From positions 90,003 to 154,002 of the forward strand of contig JAJVDF010000416.1 in the NCBI GenBank assembly GCA_022410635.1: a stretch of 64,000 nucleotides of DNA. Reading direction: 5' to 3'. Of this stretch, positions 46,966 through 56,228 are shown piece by piece. Origin of the DNA: Tretioscincus oriximinensis (taxonomy: Eukaryota > Chordata > Lepidosauria > Squamata > Gymnophthalmidae). The notes under the pieces were generated by a model, which saw nothing but the letters and a program-made list of their open reading frames with translations, ran no database searches and was not told where the DNA came from. Position 1 is the stretch's first letter, and every line of letters starts with the position of its first letter. The translations under genes were made by a program, and so were the position numbers.

Positions 46966-47071
46966 ATTCATTGATTGACTGACAGGCAGCAACACTGGGG
47001 GTCCTGGGGTGTGTAGCCTAGAGGCAGNACTTCAGCACACACACCCCACACACACCCCAGTGCCTGCCCCC

Positions 47072-47580
47072 CCCCCCCAGCTCCTCCTTCCAACCCCTCC
47101 CGCGCGGCCCCTCCTTCCTCCCGGCACCCGCGCCAGCAGCAGCCTGTGCCTGCCTGTGCGCCGTCATTGTCTCGGGGAGGGCGGGCGCGCGAGGCTCGGG
47201 GCTGCTGGCGGCCACTGGCAGCGGCTCCTCCGGAGAAGCGGCAACGAGTGGGCGAGAGAGGCAGCAGAAAGGGGGGCAGCTGCCCTGGACGCTCCCCCCC
47301 CCCCTCGGCCCCTCCTCGCCCGGGGGATGCTGCTCCCGCTTCCTCTCCAGGCGCCCCTCCTGTGTCACGGGCCCGGCCCTGCCGCCGCCGCCGCGCGCTG
47401 ACTTTCCGGGTGGGGAGGGCGCCCAGCGGGGTCTAGGCGTGGGGAGGACATGAAGAAGATTTGGGTGAAGAAGCGTCTCCAGGTAACGGCTCCGGGCGGG
47501 AGGGAGGGAGGGAGGTGGGTGGTGGTGGAAAGGGCGGCTGCTGCCTTCAGCTTGGGAGCGGGAGGAGCGGCGGCCGTGNG
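47072..47580 (+). promoter_or_regulatory. SPEG: CpG-island promoter and 5' UTR of the SPEG short-N-terminus transcript
   Basis: A sharp change from AT-rich to very GC-rich, CpG-dense DNA starts near 47090 (CCCGCGCGGCCCC, GGGCGGGCGCGCGAGG, GCCGCCGCCGCGCGC) and surrounds the first coding exon. No TATA box lies inside it, as is usual for CpG-island promoters. The transcription start is not determinable, but the 5' UTR must include the bases just before 47450. Long ORFs on both strands here are products of high GC content. CpG-rich patches continue to 47830 and again at 48150-48640. Confidence 0.72.
47450..47482 (+). CDS. SPEG: SPEG alternative first coding exon (MKKIWVKKRLQ)
   Basis: Eleven codons, ATG to CAG, followed at once by the donor GTAACG. 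The ATG is the first in frame after the TGA at 47399-47401 and has G at -3. The exon ends in phase 0 and joins 52871. The peptide MKKIWVKKRLQ is strongly basic and has no domain. From memory, vertebrate SPEG has a transcript whose N-terminus begins with a very similar MKK-W-VKKR peptide in place of the first Ig domain. I could not check this against a database. Position inside a CpG island and perfect phase agreement with four downstream exons support it. The alternative is a different 5' exon feeding the same gene. Confidence 0.78.
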
Positions 47581-47837
47581 GGGCAGCCGGTGGGCTCCTT
47601 CCTTGACAGGGTGGGTGTGGGAGGGCCTGCCTGCGCATGCTGCGGTGTGTGGGCGTCAGGGGATCCCGTGGGGAGGCTCTGGAGGCCTCCTGGGGTCGCG
47701 CCCATTCCCGCTCGCCTCCGCCGCTGCGCGCCCTTCCCAAGGAGACCCCCTCGCCTCCCCCCACCCACAGGGGCCACCAGAAGCAGCAGTGTGCAGACAC
47801 CGCGGCCCCCGCCCTGCTTGGGTCACCCTCGATTATG

Positions 47838-47996
47838 GCCCTGTCCCCACGGAGCCTTGGAATAGGTGCCTGCCATCTACATGCTACTGTAGACTATGGC
47901 AGGCCCCGAATGGGGCCTGCCATAGTCTACAGTAGCATGTGGATGACCAAATCCCTATCCTGAGATATAACCCCCAATAAGGCTGAGTGGGGAGAG
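47838..47996. repeat. MITE family A with perfect 29-nt palindrome (SPEG intron 1)
   Basis: Arms 47879-47907 and 47912-47940 are exact reverse complements (29 of 29) around a 4-nt loop, GAAT. They carry GACTATGGCAGGCCCC and its mirror. Outer arms continue with mismatches to CTGTCCCCACGGAGCCTT and AAGGCTGAGTGGGGAGAGG. It is the youngest-looking family A copy in the window and lies 400 bp inside SPEG intron 1. Confidence 0.75.
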
Positions 47997-48002
47997 GGAA
48001 GT

Positions 48003-48145
48003 CTGGCTGCATCCACACATCCCTTCTTTATGCCACTATAGTTGAATATTCCACCATAAAGCAGTGTGGNGACGGATTTATTCCAGAATAGCCATGCTTC
48101 GTTGTGGAATATCCAGTCACGTTGGAATAAATAAGTGAGGTGCGG
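48003..48145. repeat. MITE family D (GGCTGCATCCACACATC type)
   Basis: GGCTGCATCCACACATCCC on the left faces TAAGTGAGGTGCGGGTGCAGCC on the right. The interior has GAATATTCCACCATAAAGCA and TTGTGGAATATCCAG. A second copy is at 58325-58470. Confidence 0.6.
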
Positions 48146-48149
48146 GTGC

Positions 48150-48688
48150 AGCCTCTCTCTGCCATCCAGCGTGCATTAGAGGCTGTCGGGCGTAGGCGAA
48201 GCTACTACAGCCCCTCCNTTGGGTCTAACCCACTCCTTTCTGCTGACCCGGGAGGCATCCGCAGGTGCCTAAACGGGGACAGGACATTTAAGGGCGCTTC
48301 CCTGTTTCTACTGTGGAGGAGCTGCTGCTGCTGCTGCCTCCTCAGCTGAAGCCCCCGAGGCTGCTGAGGGGCGTGGCCGGGGCGCCCCCTCATCCTTCAC
48401 AGCCCAAAGCCCCGGGGGGGGAGGGGAGGGAGGGTCACGGCGGCTGAGGGACCCTCTGCGTCATCCGGCCCTAGCGCGCGCGTCAGCGGTGGCACCTGGC
48501 AGGAGCGCCGCTCCTCGTGGCGCCGCCGACGTCACGCGGGGGCCTCCAGACCTGGGAAGCGAGGGGACCTCACGTCGGGCAAGGCGACATTGAGAGGGCG
48601 GAGGGGGCGCCTCAACCATTTTCTCCCACATTCTCCTCCTTGCCCCACCCAAACGCCTCCCCCCCCCCCCAGGCCAGGCGCCCCCAGC
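48150..48688. promoter_or_regulatory. Second CpG-rich block in SPEG intron 1
   Basis: CpG-dense DNA (GGCGTGGCCGGGGCGCCCCC, CTAGCGCGCGCGTCAGC, GGCGCCGCCGACGTCACGCG with a CRE-like GACGTCAC). It could be part of the same promoter region or a separate one. No exon with SPEG-like coding is visible in it. The first Ig domain of the long isoform is not seen here, although the adjoining gap could hide sequence. Confidence 0.45.
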
Positions 48689-48784
48689 NNNNNNNNNNNN
48701 NNNNNNNNNNNNNNNNNNNNNNNNNNNNNNNNNNNNNNNNNNNNNNNNNNNNNNNNNNNNNNNNNNNNNNNNNNNNNNNNNNNN
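48689..48784. other. Assembly gap, 96 N, between C and G homopolymers
   Basis: The N run sits in the CpG-rich block, shortly after a run of 12 C (upstream, near 48660) and immediately before a run of about 16 G at 48785, a sequence type that often defeats sequencing. Confidence 0.97.
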
Positions 48785-48875
48785 GGGGGGGGGGGGGGGG
48801 AGGGTCCAGCTGCCTGACTTGGCTGCCTATGAGCAGCCAAGCCAAGCGAGCCTTTGCTTGGATTAATCCCACAGG

Positions 48876-48902
48876 TCTTTGCTGCTGCTGCTGCTGCTGC
48901 CT
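48876..48902. repeat. CTG/GCT trinucleotide run
   Basis: Seven uninterrupted CTG units (TTGCTGCTGCTGCTGCTGCT...) in SPEG intron 1. A shorter run of five is near 48310. Both are non-coding in the gene model. Confidence 0.85.
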
Positions 48903-48919
48903 TGGCCAAGGGATCATTA

Positions 48920-49022
48920 GAGAAGGCTTGAAGAATGAACTTAATTCGTTTTTTCCCCTCCTGGACTAATATCTTCTTTCGGGATGAAGGAGGCTTAAAA
49001 TAACGGTGTGACCAAGGCCATG
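48920..49022. repeat. MITE family C (SPEG intron 1)
   Basis: TTGAAGAATGAACTTAATTCG on the left and TTCGGGATGAAGGAGGCTTA AAA...GTGTGACCAAGGCC on the right. Confidence 0.5.
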
Positions 49023-49108
49023 AATTTTCCCACTGGACCTGTGTCCGCTACTCTCCCTTGGCAGAGAAAAGAACAGAAACCTCACCTACATTGTAGTACT
49101 TGCCTCTC

Positions 49109-49540
49109 CTAGGGAGCCAGGCTGGTGTGGTTAGAGTGCCAGACTCTTTATCTCCTAGCCTCCAGGTTTAATTCTAACTTTTGCACTCTGCCACAAAAGC
49201 CAGAGGGGTGACCTTGGGCTAGGCACAGTTCTTCAGAACTCCCTCAGCCCCACCTACTTCACAAGTAGTCAATTTAAGGGAAATAGTCTTAGTAGGAAGT
49301 CCAACAAGGCCCTTGGAAACTAATAGAAGAAAGGNAGCTGGCATGNTCCCCAGCATCTGAAGAAGCAGATGTGTCCATGAACGCTCATGCCAGCTACCTT
49401 GCTCCTGTCAGTCTCCAAGTGCCACAAGCCTCCATGCTGGACTTCCTACTTCACAAGCTGTCTGTTGTGAAGAGAAGAACAGAAAGTTATGTAAGCCACT
49501 TTGATTCCCTTCAGAAAAGCAGAGCATTAAAACCAACTCT
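49109..49540 (+). mobile_element. tRNA-derived SINE split by a retroposon insertion
   Basis: The SINE starts GGGAGCCAGGCTGGTGTGGT, with box A GGTTAGAGTGCCAGACTC, box B-like GGTTTAATTCTA and GGTGACCTTGGGCTAGGCAC. It reaches CCTACTTCACAAG at 49253-49265 and resumes after a second CCTACTTCACAAG (49445-49457) with CTGTCTGTTGTGAAGAGAAG. The 13-bp direct repeat is a typical target duplication. The DNA between (49266-49444) contains AGCATCTGAAGAAGCAGATG and AACGCTCATGCCAGCTACC, a motif set of a common amniote LINE 3' end. Confidence 0.72.
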
Positions 49541-51290
49541 TCCCCTCCCCTTTCCTGTTGCTCTGATGCTTAGTTTGAGTTGTTCAGATGATTGCATCAC
49601 TTTGATTAATGCCCCAGTGTCTGAGTGGCAAGGTAACTTGGCAAAGTATCTCAGAGTCAGAGCTCACCCACTGCCGTGTGCCCGGTTCAGGCGAGAGAGG
49701 ATGCCAACCACATACCTATTAATGGCCTTCTATTGCATTTTCATTTCTTAATAGGGGAATTATCAGTCAGCAAGGGACCTACTCCATCTATATACCTTTC
49801 TGGCCTGGCATGTGGGCTGCAAGCCAACGCCAACCGACAAGCTGGTTTGGCTGGGACACAGATCTAGTGGGAGTGGATTGCATAAATTTGGCAGCATTTT
49901 TTTCCTTTGGGTTGATATTCATATGGTTGATTCCTCCCATCCAATACAAAACAAGTGGATTCAGGCATTACTACTAGATCTGTCAGCACATTATACCTTC
50001 AGTTCCACCACTAGCAGGTTGTCTCATTTGACATAAATTCCACTCATCACAGAATGATGCTGATGTAGATGCTGCCTGTTTACTACCTAACAGGGGGTTT
50101 CACTTCATTTCTAGCTTTGTAGAAATCTAGCTGGTAGAGAAGAGTTGTTGGGAAATGGTATATCAGAAAAGCTGGTAGTGAAAAGTGGGGGATTTCAGCT
50201 GTAATGAATATGTAAGCAGCAACGGGACATAGGTTCCTTCAAAAATGTAAGGGCAGCTCTATCACTGAGCATGAATTGGGGTCATTGAGCATGATTTGGC
50301 TGTGCTTTGAACCAAACAGCTTCTTAAAAAATAAATTCCGGTTGAATTCATGTACTTCTCATATTTTCCCATAAGAAGAACGTACGTCTGTGCTAAACAC
50401 CACATAGGTTATATGTACACATACTTGTGCAAACTTACATATAAAGCCAAAATATTAAATACAGTAACTGTTTTCTGAGGAAGTCTTGATCTGTCTCCTC
50501 AAATAGATTTTTTTTTGTGTGTGTGAAAATATGTGAGGTGCACTTGCTAGATGGATGCTACAATATTAGTAGGTTGCAGATGCTTTTAAATCGTGTTCAG
50601 TCCTGAAGAACTGCACAAAGAACCAATGGGNGTTGGGGTTGGGTTCAGTCCTGTCCTTCAGGACTGAAGATGATTTAAAATAGTCTAAAAGGTGGGTTTC
50701 CCAGCTATTTTGGGCTTTAAGCAGATACCCATCTGTCTCCATGTATGCTGGCGGGGGACCATAGGTGGGTGAGATGAAATAAACTCCGTCCCTTTAATGT
50801 CCGAGACAAGTCTTCCCTCCAGTCAGGAGTCTCCTGCCCTGCTTTGTGGGGTTGGGTCACTGATTGGTGGATAGTGCTGTTACTTCCCCCTCTGCTCGCA
50901 CAGCCTCATCTGTGCAGGGCAGACGCAGAGAAAAAGTGGGTTTCATGCAGCCTCCACCCTGAGACCTGGAAATATCGGCTCTCACTAAATCTGCAACAAG
51001 NCTGGTTTGTAGTGACTCTGTTGCTGACAAACTATCATTGCGTTTTTAGGAGCCGCCCAGACAGCGCTGTCATGCAGACATAAGTCCTGCATGTGGATGC
51101 AGCCTTAGATACTCAGGAAGTATCTACTCATTTCTCTTAGTTGCTTTTTTACTTACTTTCTTAGCTATATAAGTATATTTTCTAAGAGGAAGAATCTAGG
51201 TAAGCAAATCTCAAAAAGCTAGAGCATTGTTGCTTGATTTTTCTATAATTCAATGTAGCAAGTTTTTGCTTATCCAACTGAGGACCACCT
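49541..51290. other. SPEG intron 1, nothing further recognised
   Basis: Apart from a family C copy at 50577-50690, this stretch shows no supported exon. A GTGGATGCAGCCTTAGATAC end fragment is near 51095. Confidence 0.4.
50577..50692. repeat. MITE family C (SPEG intron 1)
   Basis: TTTTAAATCGTGTTCAGTCC TGAAGAACTG faces CTTCAGGACTGAAGATGATT TAAAA. Confidence 0.55.
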
Positions 51291-51294
51291 TGGG

Positions 51295-51485
51295 ATTAAG
51301 AATGTAAGAACGCAAGAATAGCCTGGTATATCCAACCTCACAGCCTATCTAGTTCAGAATTCTGACTCACACAGTGGCCCAACAATTGTTTTGGAATTCT
51401 CAAGCAAAAAATGTAGAAAACCTCAGTCGCTCTTGACTTCTTGGTTGCAAATTACCTTTAGAGGCATCCTGCCTGTCTAGCAATC
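51295..51485 (+). repeat. Interspersed repeat, 'ACATAAGAAGAGCC' type (copy 3)
   Basis: AAGAATGTAAGAACGCAAGAA, then CCTATCTAGTTCAG, TTCTGACTCACACAGTGGCC and a GCATCCTGCCTGTCTAGCAA end, in the order of copy 1. Confidence 0.55.
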
Positions 51486-52870
51486 TAAATACAGTCCCAG
51501 AACTTTAAAAAACAACACATGCATTGTACATTTCATTAAATTTTACAATCTTACAACTTTTTTTTTNAAAAAANTAATGCTCCCACCTTCTTCCTACTTT
51601 ACTACATGGAATACTATGCAGAGTTTACATCTGGGACATTAATCTCAATTTCATTTTTGTTGCTTGATTCCCCAATCTAGCTTCTTTTGCATATTGTCTG
51701 GGTTATTTATAATGGAATTTGAAATTTCTGCAATCATTGTATTTATTACATATTCAATGCAATCTTTGCATTATCCATTTGCACTGTCTTTCCACCACCC
51801 CACTAGAAATTTGTTCACATGTAATTATTTTATCTAACACATCTCCAGATCATACAGATATAATATGATCCATCCCACCATTTTACCATTCAATATTATG
51901 TCCATATTTAACATTCCATTAATATACCTATCCACCACCTTCCAATATTTCTGGACCTTTTCTCATTCCCATATCATATGTATAAAATATGCTCTCTGTT
52001 GACACCGATGTCAGCACAGTCCAGAAATTAGCAGAAAAAGTGTAATAGTTATGCTGGAGTTCTACATCATTTACACAAGGTTTTTCTCCTTGTTTCTTTC
52101 TATTATTTTTTATTCTCTTTAATCTTCTTTATTTCTCTCCCTGTTTCTTCTATATTAAGATCCATATTCCATTTAATTCCCTTTTCACTTCTTCACTGTT
52201 ATTCATTTTTAGTTAAACCTCTAGCTATTCCTTTCCCTTACTTTATTACCCTCATTATTATTATTTCTAAATCATTAACTTCTCTTCTAATGAACCTTTT
52301 GATTCCATCTGCATGTAAATAAGTTGTAATGGCCGTTTTCTGCAGCCCCCTTCTGTTTCTATCCAATTTTAGTGGCTGCTCTATCCTTTGGATTTCCATC
52401 CACCACAAACATCTGTTCCATCCTATCTATACCACTCACCTTTAATATCCTTAATGCCCCACTCATGGCTATTTCATTATTTTATCTGTTATCCATGTAG
52501 ATGCCACTTTAGATTCCACTTCTACTAATTTTAGTCCCAGAAATATTGTTGGTTTCTTGCCTTCCTTTAGAGGCATCTTCAGACAAGCAACATAGGAACC
52601 CTGAACTAAAGATAACAATCACCATAAGAACTTCGACTCAGCTGGCATAGTTGTGCTACAGTTCCAAAGCATCGTAAGAGCACAAGGCAGGAAGAGGTCA
52701 TTGCATCATGATAGAGTGCCGAAAGTGAATCCAACCAATCCTGAGTGATTTTTCCTTTCATCCTAAGCTTGTGTTGAGATTATAGGTTCTTCAGTCCTTC
52801 AACTTTCCAAGCTGGTTCTTTGTCTTAATCTGCCCATCCTAAGATAATTGTTTTTCTTTTTCCCTTGCAG
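51486..52870. other. SPEG intron 1, T/C-rich stretch
   Basis: About 1.1 kb of plus-strand T- and C-rich DNA (51500-52560) of low complexity is followed by 300 bp leading to the acceptor at 52870. It may be an old antisense LINE remnant but no coding block could be read. Confidence 0.35.
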
Positions 52871-52910
52871 AAAAGTGGTCATTCACGACGTTTCGGGCGA
52901 TTCACGCATG
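52871..52910 (+). CDS. SPEG: SPEG second coding exon (KSGHSRRFGRFTH)
   Basis: Forty bases between the acceptor TTTTTCTTTTTCCCTTGCAG and the donor GTGCGT. In phase 0 it reads KSGHSRRFGRFTH plus one G, so it leaves phase 1, exactly what the next exon needs (G|AC gives Asp at the start of DSET). Like the first exon it is basic (three Arg and one Lys plus three His) and has no domain. The GTGCGT donor is weaker than consensus. An alternative reading of the locus as an unspliced 68-codon ORF from 52848 has no support. Confidence rests on phase agreement, splice sites and resemblance to the alternative SPEG N-terminus I remember. Confidence 0.75.
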
Positions 52911-55900
52911 GTGCGTTGCATTATTTCTGCCCCGTGTCTCTTCATATATCATCCTGCCAGACATATGGGGTGGGAATATGCTCAGAGTAATACAGGCAAA
53001 AAAGGGAGGGAATGCTTGCCAAGCTTGAAGGCTGTAAATATACTCTTTTCATAATGTTTTGTGCATCCATAATACATGAAGTAGCCCTCAGTATGATCAG
53101 ATCCAGTTTACAGCCTAGTCCATAAAATTTATTGAGCCAATATACCATTGTCGGCCACCTTCTTCTGCTGAGTTTGAAGCCTGCTTCTTAGAAAGATAGC
53201 TTCAAGATAAGGCAGAGGACAATAAAAATTTGATGGCTCTGGAAAGTGAACATTTTCTTTCCTCTGAGTAGAACTTGAGATTACCCAGTGGAAGGTGAAG
53301 AAATCTGTATGATCATATGGATGGTCCTGAATTTCATAACTACTGAGAAAAACTCCCTCGTCAGAAATTATTCTCCATCCTGGCTGTAAAAGAAAAAAGG
53401 ATTAAATGCAATTTTAGCCAGGGGCTGTTGATAAAATATGTTTGTACCTCCTCTGTCACGGGCAGCTTGTGGGCCTCCCACAGAAAGATGTCTTGTTTTT
53501 GTTTCGAAACAGATGCCTGGAACTGTGGTACTTGGCACAACCTATCAAATTAAGCTTTCCATAGCCTCAGTCTGAGTTCAGACATAAGGTTTTGCAGGTG
53601 TCATTGTGCCACTAGCATGGGCGAGTGTATGTCATCATCTACATGACAATATCTTCATAAGATCACACCCCACCCCAATCCTTCCAAAGTGAAAAAAAAT
53701 AACCAAAATANATTTTTCATGTGCAAGCAATACATCTGAACACCTAGACACACCCTTACAATGAGCCATCAGTTGATATCTCATGGGGTTTGTAACCAAT
53801 CAGCAAGGCTTAGCTGTCCCAGTTCTTTTGCTCTGGCCTTTAGCTTAGCATTGAGAAGGAGCTTGAAGTTCAAAGGGCTCCCATTTTTATTGAGATGTTT
53901 GTCTTGCTTACACACACAGGGCCCAAGATGTCTGAGCTTATCAACTTTATTTGTTTCTGAATAAGTCTGGCTGCTTTTCATGAGTTTCAGATTGCTGGCT
54001 TCCAGTACTTTTCACCCATCTTTTCATTCAGATCTTCTCTGGTTAAACATATCTCTTGCTCTCTCTGCCCCCCCCCCCCCGACCATCCTCCATTTGTAAC
54101 CCCACAATTTTATCTAGCTCTTAAGTGTGCTAGACAGGGCTGTGCTTAGGCAGAATATTGTTACCAGTAGTACTAAGAAGATATTAATATTTTTATTGCA
54201 TTTATTGTTATAAAAAAAAACCAAAGTAGCTGAGGGAAGTAAAATAAGCAAGTAAATAAAGCAAGTAAATAAGTAAATTACANCCCATGGGCAAAATACA
54301 GCCTAAATACAGCCCTGATATTTTCAATATCTCGTTCATCACATATAGAATCATGTATGGGGCTGGACTGATGTGCATGGTAATACTTTGTTGACGTGTC
54401 TCTCTCTTTCTTGCTGCCCCTATGGAAGCGAAGTTTTCCGCTCCTGCAGAAAGCAAAGTTACGGTAGGAATCATGCATGTATCTTCTTCCCTACTGTCAA
54501 GATCAAAATCTANAGATGGTGTCCTTGAACCTGAGTTCTATCAGTGGGTAGCCAATAACTGGGACTTCCCAACTGAGGTCAATTACAGGTTCCCTTAATT
54601 AAGGATGACAAGTGTAAAGATCTCTGAGAATTCTTCACACAGCTCTGTCCGTGAATATGATAACAGTGTGATATCCTTGTAAATCTTGCATGCCTCCTGC
54701 AAACTAAACACACGAAGAAACTGTCTTGTGCAGACACTGCACTTTCAGCAACATTGCAACTAGGGAGGGGGACAAAAAGGACATATGCCCTGAAAGATGA
54801 GCTGAGAGGGATGCTAAAATGGTGATTGTACCATTCTAATCCATGATTGGGGGGGGGGAGGGGGAAGAGGGAGGGGGAAGAGGGAGGGGGAGGGGGGAGC
54901 ACCGGGATCATTGTTTGCCCTAAGTGGCCCAGAACCTAGTTGCATCCTTATGGTGCTTTCAGTACACCATAAAGGTGCTTTAGCTTTGCAGGTTCTGTCA
55001 TTGTTTCTTAAAGAACAATATTCCACAATCAACCTAGTGATCTCATGAGCAGAAATGCCTTTATGATGAAGCTTGTTGTTACAATTTGAGGCTTTAGTCA
55101 TCCCTTTACTTTAAACTTCCTTCAGTTCATCTTCAGTTCCCTTCCCAACCTACCCACAAAAACCAGATGAAACTAATATTCATTGCAGAGAAAGAACTGA
55201 AAGTTTAAAGGTAAAGTCGTGACCGTGACCATATTGTACGACTTTTACACAGTCTCNGTAGGAATGGACTATTTAGCTTGTAAGCATTCTATGAGTTGTC
55301 TGCTGCTTGCTAACTGAACCACCAAGTTCATTCTTTCAACGTCTTTTAAAGTGGCGTAAGGAAAATAATTTTTGTGAACTCCGCATTTTTAATCGATATT
55401 TTAAAGTACCGTAGTTCTTAATTCAGCCATCGCATTCACTCTTCAAAATAACTGAACGATGTTAGATACTGATTAATTTAGGTCCTATGCAGTTTTACTC
55501 TAGAAGTTTTGTCTGAATAAACACATTTCATGCAAAATCAGTCTAGGTTGTATTGTGAATATTTCCGGTCTTTTTCTGTTGCAATTTTGATGGGGCAGGG
55601 ATGACCCAAAAACATGTAGCCTCCTTGTATACAGATTTTCTTTCCATCTACTCAAGAAGCTTCAAAGACAAGAGACCAGTTCTGTGCTTGCCTGTACAGA
55701 TTTTTAAACTTTAATTCAGTGTAATCAGAAAACTGTGATGAAAATAGAACTGTTTACTTGGCGTGCGTTTTCCCTTTTCTAGTTCCCAAGATAACTTTGC
55801 CAAGGTTTTCTACCTTAACATGATGCCCGTAAACACCAAAAGCTGATTTATCAAGACTGCACAAAGTACTTGGGCATAAAGGGGCCTGTTGCACTGAGCT

Positions 55901-55946
55901 TTCTAGCACGATGCCTTCCTGACCTTCTTCTTTTTCTTGCTTTTAG
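52911..55946. other. SPEG intron 2
   Basis: No further exon is supported. A G-rich tract lies at 54849-54900. AT-rich DNA with a C run (54068-54081) is otherwise unremarkable. Confidence 0.5.
54847..54900 (+). repeat. G-rich purine tract, potential G-quadruplex
   Basis: Runs of three to ten G separated by single A or GAAGAG words (GGGAGGGGGAAGAGGGAGGG). It lies in SPEG intron 2, on the coding strand. The proline/serine-rich antisense ORFs across it are composition effects. Confidence 0.75.
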
Positions 55947-56036
55947 ACTCAGAGACAGGAGAAGATGATGCCAGCAGTACACAGGTGACACAACGGAGTC
56001 AGCTTCAGGATGAAACCACCTATAGTTCCCCTACAG
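55947..56036 (+). CDS. SPEG: SPEG exon encoding DSETGEDDASS linker
   Basis: Ninety bases between the acceptor TTCTTTTTCTTGCTTTTAG and the donor GTGAGG, phase 1 at both ends. With the G carried over it reads DSETGEDDASSTQ, then VTQRSQLQDETTYSSPTG. Human SPEG has a DSETAEDD...TPTG segment at the same place, directly after its first Ig domain and before a G-SDTLV segment, so the match is in sequence and in exon order. The segment is acidic and Ser/Thr-rich with no fold, and links the N-terminus to the downstream disordered region. Because both ends are phase 1 the exon can be skipped without a frame change. Confidence 0.9.
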
Positions 56037-56077
56037 GTGAGGGGGAGTTGTGGTAGGAATGGAGAGACGTGCTCATG

Positions 56078-56228
56078 ACCCTGGTCACAAATCTACTCTG
56101 AAACTTTCTTTAATCTTGAAGAATGAATTTATTCCAGGGTTATTTTTTTCTGGTTTAGTCTAGGAAAAAAACACCTTAAGTTCATTCTTCAGGACACAAG
56201 ATTTAAAGTAGATATGTGACGAGGGCTA
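56078..56228. repeat. MITE family C, near-complete (SPEG intron 3)
   Basis: GACCCTGGTCACAAATCTAC on the left and AAAGTAGATATGTGACGAGGGC on the right are inverted ends. The inner TTAATCTTGAAGAATGAATT faces AAGTTCATTCTTCAGGACAC. It lies only 42 bp after an exon. Confidence 0.65.

Noticed and set aside
47018..47800. 260-codon minus-strand ORF over the SPEG promoter
   Set aside because: It lies in a CpG island whose few stop codons reflect high GC content. It is low-complexity Pro/Arg/Gly with no domain, and overlaps the supported first exon of SPEG on the other strand.
48150..48690. First Ig-domain exon of long SPEG in the second CpG block
   Set aside because: No frame shows the Ig cysteine/tryptophan pattern or similarity to the long SPEG N-terminus.
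51456..52575. LINE insertion bounded by CTTTAGAGGCATC direct repeats
   Set aside because: The left copy is part of the 'ACATAAGAAGAGCC' repeat, which continues beyond it, so the match is not a clean target duplication.
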